DNA of 64,000 nt from Patagioenas fasciata (GCF_037038585.1 NC_092520.1:149357104-149421103); one strand, 5' to 3'. Numbered from the stretch's first letter, positions 34,201 to 46,321 are shown. A program made the numbers and translations. The notes: generated by a model not told the origin, from the letters alone.

Positions 34201-37200
34201 AGTTGAATCCTTTAGTCCCCTTTTCAATAACAGATACTTAAGAGCCATATTTACAAGCTAGTAACCACATAATGGTCACCAACTAAAATCTGTTGCTATA
34301 AAAATCACTGTCCTGCACACATGAGAATTAAAGCCCACCCAAGAAAAGAGACTTGCTACCATAAAGCAGTCTGTTTCATCAGCTGTGAAACCCTCAAAGA
34401 CATCTGCACTTCATCTCTTCTTCCTGTAACTCTCAGTTCCTTTCTGACTTCCACCACGTAGTAAGGATCTGTCTCTGTGATCCTTCCTCACTTTGTCCTG
34501 ATCTATTGAGGTTGTCATCAGATACTAAGTAAATGACGTAACTAGCTTTTGAAGGATGACTTGGAGTACCCAGGTCATTTTGTTTTGTTCTCAATACTCT
34601 GTTGCTGCTCATCATATTTACTGCAGCAATCACTGTACTTTCCACAGCTTACAACTCAATCATATTTCTTCTATTCCCTTCCACACTTCCTTCAATTAGA
34701 TACTTCTGCCCATGCAAGCGTTGCCAATTGCTGCCTCCGTTCAGCAGTCAATGAGCCTCCTCAGCAGCTTGTGAGGACCACTGCCAATGCCCAAGATTCC
34801 CCCCAAATTTTGCTACAATGAAAACAAGCCCCACCACATAAGAGAACTGTTTCTGAGAAAGTGTATCAGCCCTTTGCTAGTTAAGAAACCTCATCATTAA
34901 CTCCATTTTCTCCCTTGCTCACTCATGCTTCCAATTTGAACTTCTGATAACAGATCCTTTTCTTTCACAACTGTTCTTCTTTTAAAGGAAAAAAATTCTT
35001 TCCATGTTTTTTGTAAATTGAGCTTTTTATTTCAAAATATTTGCTCTTCAGAAACAGAGATTATTTAGTGTTACTTCTTCATTTTCCTACAATCAATTGC
35101 AGTCACACTCAAATCTCAGAAGGCACCTTCTATGATATGCCCATCAACAAGCTAATTTGAGCATAAGTGCTTCTTCAACAAATGAGAATAATCTTTATGA
35201 CATGTTATCCATCTAACACCTTTCCTGAGTCATTACAGCACTTGCTTGCTTTCTTGAGGGATTTCTAGTTGCTTTTCACCAAAAAACTTTGGGGCCCAGG
35301 TAGAGACTTTTCTCACAGCATCGAAGAGCAGATGTCTCTCTGCTTGGACTGACAGCTGCTCTGTCATTTCAATGAAACAGTCCATGGCACATCAGTGATC
35401 AGACATCACCTTTAAAGCAGTTCTAGACACACATTTTCATTTTCCTCACTATCCTTTTAAAATTCATCTTACCCACATACTGATTCAAGTAGTCATTAAG
35501 AATGGAAATACTCCCTTCAGAATAATACCAAAACAAATTTGTCCAGTATATTTTTCAAACCTCCCTCCCCACCCCAAAGCGGCCAGTACCATAAATTCAT
35601 AAATTTTAATAGCCTAACTGCTCACTCTGTGCCATACACAATAAATGTTCTCATGGACCAATGCCTTTAGTGGCAGCTAATCCCCTCATGCCAGGTAAAA
35701 GTAAGCACAAAGCATAATGAAGGGCACAGATTTGTCTGTGACATTGTTTGGGTTGGTTTTTTCCCTCCAAAATCACTCATGTGCTACAAAGAACAAAGAA
35801 AACCTTGGCCAGTGCTCAGTAACTCAATAGCAGTTGGGAGCTTCTCACCTTCCTTTCCTTAAAAAAGTCACACAAAGTCTGAATTTGTTCTAGAATCAAC
35901 AAAATCCAGGATGCCACTGTCAAAAGTATTGTTGTTGAAGCAAAAACAAATAAACCCAAGCATTGGGCCAAAGTTACAGAGAGAACTGAACGGCAGAGAT
36001 CATGAACTTTGTAGTTTCTTGGTGTTAAGCTACTGGAATGACTGGTGTGTTATTTCAGACATAATCAGAAAGGCTATTCCTGCTGCCCTACCACAGAGCA
36101 GAAATGCAACAGCTTTACCTTCTCTTCTAAAAGGAATGCCCTGTTATGCTGCTTAAGCCCATCAAGCATGTCTTCTTATTTGGCATTGATACTAGATCTA
36201 AAATGAAAGTTCTGGAAGTAAAGTAAAACTAGATATTTGCATTTTAAAGTGTATATTAAACCAGAATAAGGATCATATTGCTGGATAAATTGACAATGGA
36301 ATCCAACTTGGAAGATACTAAATTACCCACCTGGGGTTTCTCTTTAACACACTTTACCATCCAAATCCTTCATCCCTCGTTCCAAAAATAATTTTTATCC
36401 CCTCCTCTCCCTAATGGCATAGCATGGCGTCTGAAGGATGTAGATGGGAGAAAAACAAGAATTCCTCCATTAGCATCTGCAAATGGATCTGCTGTCTCCA
36501 AAAGCGCTGCTCTGTTTTAACTGTCAATTGCATTTACACCCAAACTCTAACCTACCCCATTTGGGAAGGCCCAGTGACAGCAGCACAGCTAGTCAGAAAA
36601 AAGGACCATGGAAAGAGAATTTAATCCGCCAGTCAAGTGTGAAGAACAGACCTTTGGCACTCGTGTTTCCTCTTGCAACTCTCCCCCCAGCATGCACACT
36701 CCTGCTTACATAGGAGAGAGCCTGTAATACACATTTCAAGCCACTCAGTGTTATTTTCCAGACATTTTTCTCCATGCTAGATCCCTGATAGAAGTCATGC
36801 CTGTAAAACAAAGTGACTTACTTGAATCTCTTCCTCTAGGGCTGACCAAGTAGACAAAACTCATCCATAGGAAGAGAAAAATTACTCTAACACATGTGAG
36901 AGTCCAGCATCTGAAGCTGGTTGAGCAGGTAAAGCTATCACTTTGTATAAGACAAGAATGACAATGCAATTGCTTCAAGAATCATAGAAACATATTGGTT
37001 GGAAGAGACCCTTAAGATGATTGAGTTCAACCATAACCTAACTCTGGCACTAAACCACATCCCTAAGAACAAAGAAGAGTGGGAGTATCTAAAAATATTG
37101 GTAAATTTGTGGGCTAAGAAACTAGAAAAAAGGGAACCTTTCTTTTGTTGTGAGGCATGCACGGACTACTTGTTATGATCTGCTGCTTCTTAGGTATTTC

Positions 37201-40200
37201 CTGAGAATAACAGTTATAGCCACTTGGGGTAAGTGGCTGGAGGGAAGGGAATGCCTCTCTGAATGGGGAAGTTCATAATATCTTTTCCAGATCTCCTTTA
37301 GTTAACAGCCACCTCCTGTCCTTGTAGTTTATAGACATGACAAAATCTCAGCCACTGCATCTCCCATCAAGTGGATCTCGATCCTTCCAAACCACAGCCA
37401 TCTGGAGTACTTCATGGAAAAGAAGCTTACTCAGCTGCACAATGAGCAGAGTTTCAGAGTTCTCCTGGAGAGCTGTCTCCCGGCACCATACCTGTGGGAA
37501 GACATTAGGGATGCACACTTAACGCTCCCATGTTAAAAGACTGCAGCGTGAAACTTCTTCGGATTAGCCAGTCCCATTCCTGCTCTCTGGGCAGCCCTCA
37601 AGGTCCAGGTCACTGCCTGGACCATGGACTGACACTGACATCCCACTAACCAATTGAGGGATTGGTACCATGGCTGTCAACACACAGCTAAAGAAGCACT
37701 GTAGCCCAACTCGCCCACTCTCTACCCTCTGAAAGTCCTTTCCCTGTCACACCTTCCCACCATGCTCCAACCCAATGCTGCCTTAAGGCATGCCCAAACA
37801 TAAACAAGCACTGCATACAAGTGATTCACATGTCAGCATCTGTCTGAATCAGGTAGAAACTCTGAAACAACACTCAAGAGATGAGACTAGAAAAGGTGTC
37901 AACATGCTCACACAGCTCTGGCTTCAGAATGAACTGAAAATCAGCATGCAAAGGTGGACCCTTGGTGCCATTGTAAAGACTTGCATTGCTCACTGGAACA
38001 AGTCTTTTTGGCACGTGGTAAGGAGGACAGATCACCACCACTTCCATCCCCTGCCAAATTTTTTTACTTCTTTCTCAAATGGCTCTCTCAGTGATCTTGC
38101 TATGCAAAAAAGCATACTTCAGGGTTCAGCGTGGATGTCAAGAGGATGGGAGCAGACCCCTTTCAGTGATGCCCAACGTTAGGATGAGGGGTAATGGGCA
38201 CAGACTGAAGCACAGGAAGTTCCATCTGAATATGAGGAGAAACTTGTTTACTTTGAGGGTGCCAGAGCACTGAACGAGCTGCTCAGAGAGGCTGTGGAGT
38301 CTCCTTCTCTGGAGACATTCAAAACCCACCTGGACACATTCCTGTGTGATCTGCTCTGGGTGAACCTGCTTTAGCGGGTGGGTTGGACTGGATGATCTCA
38401 AGAGGTCCCTTCCAACCCCAGCCTTTCTGTGATTCTGCGATTCTCTTCTCACCTATCTTTAGACCACCACTTATTATTTCTGGATATGTTACTCCCATGC
38501 TCTAGAATATTACAACTTTCAGCCATTTAAGACCTCTCTGCACTAAGGCATCAGACAGTACTCCTGAAGTCCATAAACATCCACAAGCATCAGCTGGTTC
38601 AGACACTGCTGCACTCAGCTTCAAAGAAGGTCATTTCACTGAAACTGCACAGTGCTTGGGCTCCAGCCTATTCACACACCACCTTTTCAATCCAGAAACA
38701 GTTCAGTAAGCAAGAAGTTACTTCTTGTCAATAGCAGAGAGGTCCTTTTGCACTTCCACTTCTTAAAGCAGTAGAAACAAGGGTAATTACATCTCTGTAC
38801 TTTTTGTTACAAGATATAGTTCATAAAAGTTTCAACCAATTTATAGCAGTTGGGAGTATACGAAGCGATCCATCCTTCAACTTATTCACAGCTCTGTCTT
38901 CAAATCGACTGTGTTTTAAAATAATCATTGGTGAGAGAAGGCAATGTTTATCAAGATAATTACTTCTCACCTCCACAAGTGGGTCTAACATCTGTTTCTT
39001 TGGCCTCTTGCTGCTACAGGCTTTATTTCTATAGATAGCTTTGAAACTGGCTTTATCTGCTTTGGAACATGGTCTTTGAATAATAAACCATTACAGCTAC
39101 TACATGTGGCAACTCTTGTGCTAAAATCATAGCTCTTTAAACATTTTAGAAAAATTTTGCTGAGCTATAGGCAGTCTAGAGATTATAGTAAATTGATTTC
39201 AGCCTACAGAAACATAAAAATATGAACAAAAAGTAAAGAAAATTAAGTCAAAAAGCCACCATGAACTGCATATGATTGGACAAAATGTGGTGGTTTTTTA
39301 TTAATGACTTCTTCAAGATGCAAAGATTGCTGGATGAATACAGTCTGCACGGCAAGAAGTTCCTATGCTATCAAGAACTTATTTTTATAAAGCATGCTAA
39401 GATTTATCACAGACTCTTCCAGGCCACCTCTCTTCAGGAAATCCAACCCATACAGTTGTAGACAGAAACATCCCTGCCTACAAATGATAATTTGTAATTG
39501 CCATAATCAATCCTCTAGAAGTGAAGGTGGGATTTCCCCTTGCTCATGACCAAAGAAAATAAACCAAACACCTTCAAAGCAAAGCACTCTTTTACTGAAA
39601 CAGCAACCTTGTCTCCCTCTGTTCTCTTTCAGTTATCACTCCACCCTCTGAGGAACAGCAGATCCTGCTTCTGAGAATCGACCTGGTCTCTCCAGAGTTG
39701 CAAAAGGAGAATTGAAGTTGTCCAGAGAGGAAGGAACAGATAGGCCCCAGGATGCTCAAGCCACAATGCATAGTCTACTGGGTATTCTTCCAGCTACCAA
39801 GTTGCACTTACTGTACATTCATCTTACACTTCTTCCTACTTTTGAATTTCTTACATGTCTTCTCAGGGAGTCTGTCTTGTCCTGTCTTTAAGGATCAAGG
39901 AAAGAATTAGCTCACAAGAATTTGAACGCTGCTACTCAAATACTGAGTTTTCTCTAACAAGGCACACTGTACAAACAAGATACTACCCTGTCAGGGTCAA
40001 AAACCCCACGAACTACACTACACTAAACTAAAACATAGGTAACTTTGGTACAGGCACCTAAGTTTCTCCCTACTGTTTGCCTTTCCTGCTACACATGCCA
40101 TCTGTTTTGATCAAACTGTCTCACATTTCCACTAGATATTCCACTACCCTGAAAGGCCCTGTGAAAGTACAGAGAATCCTCACAAGAGCTCTATTAAGCC

Positions 40201-43200
40201 TGAAATTGTTGCCCGCCTCCTTTTGCTCAGCAGCTTTGAGACCAATGCCAGAAGTGGGACAACTCTCCTGCAACTTCTGCATTTTGCTTCAGTTTTTTAC
40301 TACTTAACTACTTAACTTACATCAGCAGTTTAGCATCATTGCACCTAAACCACTCATTTTATTTTTAGTAACTGAGAATACGGGTAAGGCTTGTATTTCC
40401 TTTGTGCTCCTGGATGGCCATTTCAGCATCCTGGACACAATATTCCATCATTTTATTTTCAGAAGTAGACTCAACCATTAAGAGCCCTTCCTCCTCAGAG
40501 GATGTTTTCTGTAGTTAACGCAAACTCATTTCATGCTTTGAGAATATTTTGCATTAATGCCAGCACTGAGCCTTTTAGTGATTCATTAAAATGCACCACT
40601 ATTTGCGGATGTGCTATTAGGTGCGAAAAGTTTAAGTCTGCTTGGAGAAGAATATTGAAGGTGAAGCACTTCAGTCGTTTCTTTAAATTGCTTGTTTTAA
40701 ACTATGCTGAAGGCCTCTTTAGTGTACAGAAGGCTACAGCTCTCTTACCAAGTTCAAGGCTGCCTTTCAATCACTTAAGGCAGAACAGATTGATCACCCT
40801 CCTTTTGAGGGAATGGTATTCAAAGATAAACCGACTGCTAGTGAAATAAACTGATGTGGAAGAGCTGTTGTTAGTAGACTTAGAGCAAGGGCTTAAGTAA
40901 CCATCAAAACATTGCAATGCCAATGCCATATAAAGCATCTTGCTTGCAGAATCAAATTTAGCATTCTGTTCCTCTCCTTCAAAAGACACATTTAATCTCT
41001 GCAAGTCCAAAAGACACAGATTTCTTCAGCACTTTCTGAGATGAGCAAAAATCCTGTCTTGCTAATTCTCTTTGTTTGTTTCATTTTGAAGGAATAATCT
41101 TTTAATGACTTAACACCATTTAGTCTCCTCTTTCCTGCTATTCCCATTTCATTTCAAGTTGTCATAGCTCTATCTGTGCTCCTTCCCACTTGCTGCCCCA
41201 CTGCATGGGCTGTCAAGGCATCTGAACTGAGACTGAGCCTCAGATCCCACAAGATTTTAAGCTTAGGGATTTAGCAGCACCCAGAAAGAGTTGTAATCTG
41301 GACTCCTGCAGAACAGTCACTGTCCCTTCACCTCTTTTTGAGGGCATAGTATGCTTGTTACTGTCAGCTGCCACCAACCTTCCAGGCATGCTGATCTGAC
41401 CCACCTGTGTCACCTCCTAAAGTTTTTCCAAGAGTTTGGGAACCTCATTCAAGCTACATCTTTACAAGCTTTCAAATTTAGCTTCCAGAGAATCATGAGT
41501 GCTAAAACGAACGAGCAGTTTCTTACAAAGTGTGTGCTACACTTGAAAAAAAAATAAAATCCACATGACTTGGACATGTCTCTACAAGAACAAGCAATAC
41601 CTGCAAGCAAAATTCCTCCCCCTGTCTTCCCCATGTTGTGTCCTCATGTCTGCAGGACCATCCACTCACTCCTTTACCTCACTGTTTCTGCTTAATCGTA
41701 AGATTAAGCAAATGACTGCTCCTACAGCTTCTCAAGAGATGTATCTGACACTAAACCAGACCTAGCATTCTCTCTGAGATGGCCTCTGGGACAACTTCAA
41801 AGTACCATGAGGTGACTTTTTACTCAAATTAACTGAAGAAAAATGGATTCACTATGCTACAGCCACCCTCCTGGTGTAAACTCACCTGAACAGTGACCCA
41901 TCACGATGGAGCCCTCTTGACAGCTCTCCTAGTAAAATCAAACCCTTACAGTCAGCAGAGGAGCAGCTGCAATGCAGTGTTAAAACTCCAAGCTGCATCC
42001 CAGAGCCACTGTGCAGAACAAACAACACGGTACAGCTTGCAGCAGGATCCTTCTTCACAAGTTTCCACAAACATTTAACAATACATTTCACAGACTTCCT
42101 AAATCAAGTACATTCTTATCATATGTTCAGTCACAAATGTCCATCATTGATCATCACAACTAATTACAGCAATAAGCTTAAAGCAAGGGGACAACACTCA
42201 ACTGAACCTCACGATTAAGGCTGTACTTTCTGTATTTTCAATTTAAGGACTACTTGCGTCTCAGTCCTGCTCCCATCCCAAGCATCCCTTAAGGCTCTGC
42301 TGCCCAGTCTGCCACTCCTTACCTTCCTTAATCACATGCTTACAGCATTTCCACAGTGCTTTTGTTTTCCAACTACTGATTTCAGAAGTGTGGCTCTCAC
42401 TTAAACCTTTGTTTAATACTAAATCACTTTTCAACTATTTAATATGAAATGAATTTGAAACCAACTGGGAAAGAACAGGAAGGATACGCCTGTTTAGCAA
42501 AATACTATTTCAGACAGGCAAAAGACACTGAATAAGGATGTTTAAAAAGATCAACACATAAATTCTTCCTTAAACTAAAAAATAAAGCACAAGGATGAGA
42601 AATTTTTGTATACTGGGCAACCTGTGGTTGGATCACAGACAAAGAAGACCGGGACCTTTATAATACAGTTCCAATCTCAAGTATTTGTTTTCTTTCTACT
42701 GCTATAGCACTCCATGAGATAACTTGCATAGCCAATTTTCCACAAATCTGTTATACAGAAGTGTACACTCTGAATAATGAAGTGACATATTAGAGGTTAT
42801 TAACATCTCCTGGCAATGAAAAGTCTCCTCAGAAATTTAGAAATCCCAAAGGGCAAGCCTAGTTAACCAGGGGGGCATCTCAGGAAAGCTAAACCCACCA
42901 CCTACCAGAGTACTTAGAACAGCAGCATTCCTCTAAAAAAAATTCACAGCACAGGATTCCAACATAAACTGTCACCCAGAAAATGCTGGTAACGATGAAA
43001 ACAAATAGATGAAAGACTAGTGGGTAATTGAGTGTTTAAATTGGTCATTCTGCCTCCTGTGACCTATATCAAAAGCCCTCTTTAAAAGTCCAGGAGTTAA
43101 ACTCATATAGAAATTATGTCAGTTAGGCTACGTCAGAATATTTATGTTTTAAGCAGTAATGATATGTATTAAAATCTCAGTAGCTACAGGCGATGAATCT

Positions 43201-43690
43201 GATCTTTACTGCAGATTAATTACATGAATTCAGTTAACACACACAAGGTTAAAACTTCCATTACGCCAAAACACAACCCTGGAAAGTACGTGCAACCTCT
43301 TGATTTTCTCACAGTACTGATATCAGCACTATGAGGACTTTCTAAGAGGATGGGACTGTTGACTGTACTGACCTCAGGCATCAACCTGCATTGCGCAGGT
43401 CTGTGCTCTCCCTCTGCAGTATGTGGCACTTGGCTGTTTTCCATGTGGAAGAGGCCAAATGGGTCCCTGCTCCCAAGGGTGAGGAATAAGGCAGAGAGGG
43501 ATGTTGAGCTACTCCCGCTCTTTCTTTGTGATTCCACTTTGCAGTCCAAGTGCACTGTTAGCAAGGTACAGAGCAGATTTAGCTGCTAGGGGTTGCTAGA
43601 CTTGCCCTCCAAGGCTGCTTCCAGTGAGTCTGTTCTGAAACTCAGCCACAGTTTAACTGGGTATTTTGTTGCGGCGGTTCTTTGTTTGTT

Positions 43691-43724
<34 letters not shown>

Positions 43725-46321
43725 GAGAGGAGTGGTTGCACTGCACATCCCTTGATTCTCTACAAACTAAGGAACTTGGTGAAGTGTCTCATTCACCATG
43801 TATCCTGCCACAGTCAAACCTGACAGCAAGTCAGCTTGTTTGAAAGCATTTGGAAAGAAAACAGTTTGGCATAGACTTGTCTCAGGGGTTATTTTGCAGA
43901 ATCCCCAAACCAGGGGGAAAGGGAAGAAAGCTGATTATCTTCTTTCTCCCAGTTCTCCAAGTGCAAAGGTGTCTTTCTTGTATCCCCTTGAGAAGCCTGA
44001 ATCCACAGGTAATTTTCACAAAGGCTGCTTCTGCACAGCCACTGATCGGCCCAGGGAATATTTCTTCTTCAACCACAACAGCACCACAGTTACCTTCTGC
44101 CAGTTTCAAAAAAAGAGAAAAAAAGCTCCTTGCACCTTCCTTGCACAATGGAGGGATCTGTTCATTTAAGAATTTATACTCAATTGTCATGTCAGCAACA
44201 ACTCAAAGCAGAAGTTTTGATCAGCTAACATGGAAAAAAAAAATGTTTACGGAAAGATTCCTCTTTCCGTAGAGAGTGAGAGAGACTCTTTCACTCCACC
44301 TTCAACAAATTACAAATCGGCTTGCCACTCTTGAAAGCACTGTACGAATCCAACTGTTCCCACAACACAACTTCAGAACATCTGCATCTTTGTAGTACTG
44401 AAGTAATGAGTTTGACACACTCAGCTGAGTCTGCCACACTGAACAAGTTTCCTCTCCATCAACATTGCAAGCTGCTGTTTTGCAGATCAGAACAGTCAGC
44501 TTCCCCAGATAAGGCAGCTCCTTCCTGGAAATGGAAGATAGAGCTACTTTATCTCAGGAAAGGGAGGATAAAAGGTCACTCTTCAGTAAGTGGCAAAGTT
44601 CTCACCTTGAAAGCTTTGCCCTTGATTGGCACAGAATAACCAAGGTCATGGAACTTCTAATCAGAAGCCTGCATAATTACTGAATCATTATTAATTATAT
44701 CAGAGAGCCAAGACCTCAGAGGAAAGGCAAAGCAAACAAAGAACCCAATGAAGCCTCCTCTGTTGTTGGAAAAAATTGGTAATTAAAAGTCATGAGTGCA
44801 CCAAAGAGGGAGGGAACAGCATCACAGTCACTGTTCAGGACTCAGGAATGACTTGCATACAAAACAGCAGGTTTGTCTCCCCAGGGAAATTACAGGGTAC
44901 TGCATTACAAAACAGTGAGTAGGAGGGGGAAAAAAAAAAAAAAAGGAAAAAAAAGAGACAGAGAAAGAACTACTCCTGTTGTATCAATAGCTTTATTTGC
45001 CCCACAGAAACCGACAGCACTGCCAACCAGTCCCAAGTTTGAGAGGTGTCTTCCACACGTTTCTGGCAGCTCTGGAAAAGCTTCTCCCAGCCTTATATCA
45101 TTAAGGGTTCCCATACTGAGAAGTGCACAAAAGAATGAGACCTTGTGGTCAACCTAATCCAGCCTATACACAGCCCTTTTCCAGGAGTTCTTGCCCAAAT
45201 AAAAATTATTCCAATGGAAAGCCCATGTTTCCCTCAATGGCCTGAGTTCAGCCGTAGTGACCACTCTTTCCCCAGAGGTTGTGCTTCGAAGTATCACTAT
45301 CAAGAATCAAAAGACTTCCCAAAAAAACTCAAAAGAACGCCATGCTCCTGCTCAGAACATAATAAATCAAACGAGGTAGTCAGGATCCCCAGTAAAACCA
45401 AAGCAAATGCTTTTGCTAATCAGGCTATGAGAATATAAATGCTGATTTGTGTCATTACCAATGATAGGATACACCATCTCAGGGTACTGAGATATCAAAT
45501 ATGGGACTGGATGAAAAAATGCACCACACAATCTATCATCATTTGTAGGCAAACACATGAATCTCTCTCATCTGTCATACAGGTAGTCTTAAAGATTCAA
45601 TCCTAAAGATGACCACGGCAGAGATGGCAAGTTTGGGCTGAATCCTTGATGAGGACAGTTTACATGGATTACAAGACTGTAGCGAGGGCAGTCTCATGTG
45701 CTCAGCTCTCCCAACATACAAAAAGAGAAGTGCAGAACACCAGAAGCCCAATGAGAACAGTCTGTAAGTCCCAGAGATCAGAACAAAGAGACATTTTCTA
45801 CTCCATTGCTCCAAGTACAACTCAGATCTATCATCAACATACTCTAAATAAGAAAGTCTACCATTTAAAACACGAGCAAGAAGGAATAAAGGACAACTAC
45901 AGTAGAAGCAGTAATGCAATTTGTGGGAGTCTGCCACTGAATAAAATATTAATAACAACGTCTGGCTAACTGCAGCCATTTCATTATGCTTAACTTTGAC
46001 AGACCCGAATCCAATAAACTTTTATTGAAATGCATCTGGCCCTTCTTTATCTCTTCTGTGAACTTCCATTACTTGCCCATGCCGTGCCCTTTCACTGCTG
46101 CAACCTTATCACAGCACTCTGTTTCCCATTGCTGAATGCTGAGTCCCCAGCCCCCACGTAACAGTGCCATACCTGTTGAAGATATCGCCCGACACCTTTT
46201 GCAAATACTGAAGTGCATCTGCCACCTGCTGAACTGCCTCCTCCCTGCGTAAGTCCGGTTGGATCAAGGGGACTGAGTACGTCTGCCCTTCCAAAAAATG
46301 CTTCTGGGCTATAGTAGCCAT
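13058..46321 (-). CDS. WASHC1: WASHC1 (WASH1), WASH complex subunit 1, complete coding sequence
   Basis: Class I nucleation-promoting factor that activates Arp2/3 at endosomes as part of the WASH complex, driving retromer/retriever cargo sorting. Exons in transcript order: 46321-46173, 24324-24213, 23546-23400, 18455-18319, 17407-17272, 16003-15799, 15304-15140, 14616-14458, 13845-13777, 13209-13058. Sum 1431 bp, giving 476 aa (human about 465). N-terminal WAHD1 domain is residues 1 to about 170 ([20 protein letters not shown]). A tubulin-binding/linker part follows with [20 protein letters not shown]. There is a run of 12 prolines at 304-315. The VCA module comprises WH2 around 368-390 ([14 protein letters not shown]), connector 411-428 ([15 protein letters not shown]) and acidic tail EEDEDDWES with the Arp2/3-contacting W474. 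Every junction is in frame with GT/AG sites. Start chosen because [17 protein letters not shown] aligns with the family and follows an acceptor directly. Confidence 0.97.
13777..13845 (-). CDS. WASHC1: WASHC1 exon, connector (C) motif
   Basis: 69 bp; acceptor GTTTCAG, donor GTACTG. Encodes [20 protein letters not shown] then RK, the amphipathic central/connector helix of the VCA module. Confidence 0.96.
14458..14616 (-). CDS. WASHC1: WASHC1 exon, WH2 (actin-binding) motif
   Basis: Acceptor TTGCAG, donor GTGCTG. Encodes [20 protein letters not shown] followed by [20 protein letters not shown] and a lysine-rich helix. WH2 binds monomeric actin. Confidence 0.97.
14868..15076 (+). mobile_element. 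CR1 LINE 3' fragment inside a WASHC1 intron
   Basis: AACAGGCTCCCCAGGGAGGT, then ACTCTATGATCC..GGGTCCCTTCC and the terminal TTCTATGATTCTAA define a CR1 3' end in + orientation, antisense to WASHC1. It ends only about 65 bp from the polyproline exon, close to that exon's donor site. Confidence 0.88.
15140..15304 (-). CDS. WASHC1: WASHC1 exon, polyproline region
   Basis: Acceptor ATCTTTCAG, donor GTAAGG. Encodes LQDAVLL, 12 consecutive prolines, [15 protein letters not shown] and a Ser/Glu-rich tail. Polyproline tracts in WASP-family proteins bind profilin-actin and SH3 domains. The + strand here is correspondingly G-rich (15248-15282). Confidence 0.95.
15799..16003 (-). CDS. WASHC1: WASHC1 exon, [21 protein letters not shown]
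   Basis: 205 bp, 68 codons plus one base. Encodes the highly conserved [20 protein letters not shown] and [11 protein letters not shown] segments of the tubulin-binding/linker region. Confidence 0.97.
16864..16990. mobile_element. Short hAT-like inverted-repeat element (MITE)
   Basis: 127 bp bounded by a perfect 23 bp terminal inverted repeat: CAGGGGTGTCAAACTC... at 16864-16886 and its exact complement at 16968-16990. The terminal CAGGGGTGTCAAACTC type is that of non-autonomous hAT/Charlie-group elements. Flanks GGTTAGCA and CTCTAGCA share TAGCA, compatible with a worn 8 bp target duplication. Lies in a WASHC1 intron. Confidence 0.75.
17272..17407 (-). CDS. WASHC1: WASHC1 exon, [21 protein letters not shown]
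   Basis: Acceptor TACCCTTAG and donor GTGAGA; 45 codons plus one base. [18 protein letters not shown] and [12 protein letters not shown] are diagnostic WASH sequences. Confidence 0.97.
18319..18455 (-). CDS. WASHC1: WASHC1 exon, [20 protein letters not shown]
   Basis: Acceptor CTTGCAG, donor GTAAGA. Encodes [25 protein letters not shown] and [17 protein letters not shown], matching the end of the N-terminal WAHD domain. Confidence 0.97.
20029..20042. repeat. (AT)7 microsatellite
   Basis: Short dinucleotide run in a WASHC1 intron, followed by a T run. Confidence 0.85.
21456..22070 (-). other. 204-codon cysteine-rich open frame, coding status unknown
   Basis: Starts with ATG on the WASHC1 strand and runs through a GC-richer intron patch. 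The conceptual product has clustered cysteines (CPQC, CSSC, CHH, CQSCYPC). It does not resemble a family I know. It could be a chance frame or an unrecognised alternative exon. Included only because of its length; probably non-coding. Confidence 0.12.
23400..23546 (-). CDS. WASHC1: WASHC1 exon, [20 protein letters not shown]
   Basis: 147 bp, 49 codons, phase 0 at both ends. Acceptor CTCCACAG, donor GTAAGG. Encodes [20 protein letters not shown] and a basic stretch [16 protein letters not shown], matching WASH. Confidence 0.97.
24213..24324 (-). CDS. WASHC1: WASHC1 exon, helical [18 protein letters not shown]-type segment
   Basis: 112 bp; acceptor CTCCTAG, donor GTAAGA. Encodes [20 protein letters not shown] then [17 protein letters not shown], a heptad-like helix of the WAHD domain that contacts other WASH complex subunits. 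Confidence 0.97.
26624..26664 (-). mobile_element. CR1 3'-terminal fragment
   Basis: ATAGAATCACAGAAGAGTAT followed by GGGTTGGAAGAAACCT is the last ~40 bp of a CR1 copy in minus orientation. Confidence 0.65.
27021..27312 (-). mobile_element. CR1 LINE 3' fragment
   Basis: Begins GTAGAATCATTTTGGTTGGA, continues through AGTCCAACCACTAACC and TCCACCACTTCCCCGGGCAG, up to CTTGTCCTATCACTTG. Typical CR1 3' end, minus orientation, sense to WASHC1. Confidence 0.92.
31333..31398. repeat. Three tandem copies of a 22 bp unit
   Basis: Units at 31333-31354, 31355-31376 and 31377-31398, all of the form TATACTAnnnAGnAAGTCTnTG. The copies differ at a few positions each. Confidence 0.85.
32612..33240 (-). mobile_element. 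CR1 LINE, about 630 bp 3' portion
   Basis: Starts ATCATAGAATCATAGCATTG, then GGTTGGAAGGGACC and the 3' UTR and RT tail region in reverse complement. Same subfamily as the 3.76 kb copy (shared GATCAGGTTGCTCAGAGCCC). The right boundary is approximate. Confidence 0.9.
36979..37072 (-). mobile_element. CR1 3'-end fragment
   Basis: AGAATCATAGAAACATATTG, GGTTGGAAGAGACCC and AACCATAACCTAACTCTGGC form the final ~95 bp of a CR1 copy in minus orientation. Confidence 0.88.
38135..38445 (+). mobile_element. CR1 LINE 3' fragment
   Basis: Contains AAGTTCCATCTGAATATGAG, CACCTGGACACATTCCTGTG and TTGGACTGGATGATCTCAAG, ending TTCTGTGATTCTGCGATTCT. Same subfamily as the 58.1 kb element, opposite orientation. 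Confidence 0.92.
43696..43724. repeat. T29 homopolymer
   Basis: 29 consecutive T, preceded by TTTG repeats. Without target duplications or a recognisable upstream body it cannot be tied to a retrocopy. Confidence 0.9.
44921..44958. repeat. A/G-rich (polypurine) tract
   Basis: 38 consecutive purines, mostly A with G clusters. Confidence 0.8.
46173..46321 (-). CDS. WASHC1: WASHC1 first coding exon with start codon
   Basis: Acceptor CTTTCCTTTAG, then GCACA and ATG at 46321-46319; donor GTATGG. Encodes [20 protein letters not shown] then [20 protein letters not shown] and [10 protein letters not shown], the start of the WAHD1 domain. The exon begins 5 bp upstream of the ATG (46326), so the 5' UTR must come from a separate upstream exon. 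An upstream in-frame ATG at 46363 lies in the intron before the acceptor and is not used. Confidence 0.96.

Larger units (their letters stand above)
24325..46172 (-). other. WASHC1 giant intron, 21.8 kb
   Basis: Separates the start-codon exon from the rest. Recognised contents are CR1 fragments (26.6, 27.0, 32.6, 37.0 and 38.1 kb), a 3 x 22 bp tandem repeat, a T29 run and an A/G-rich tract. The remaining sequence is AT-rich, with only short chance open frames. No nested gene, tRNA or snRNA was recognised. Confidence 0.85.
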
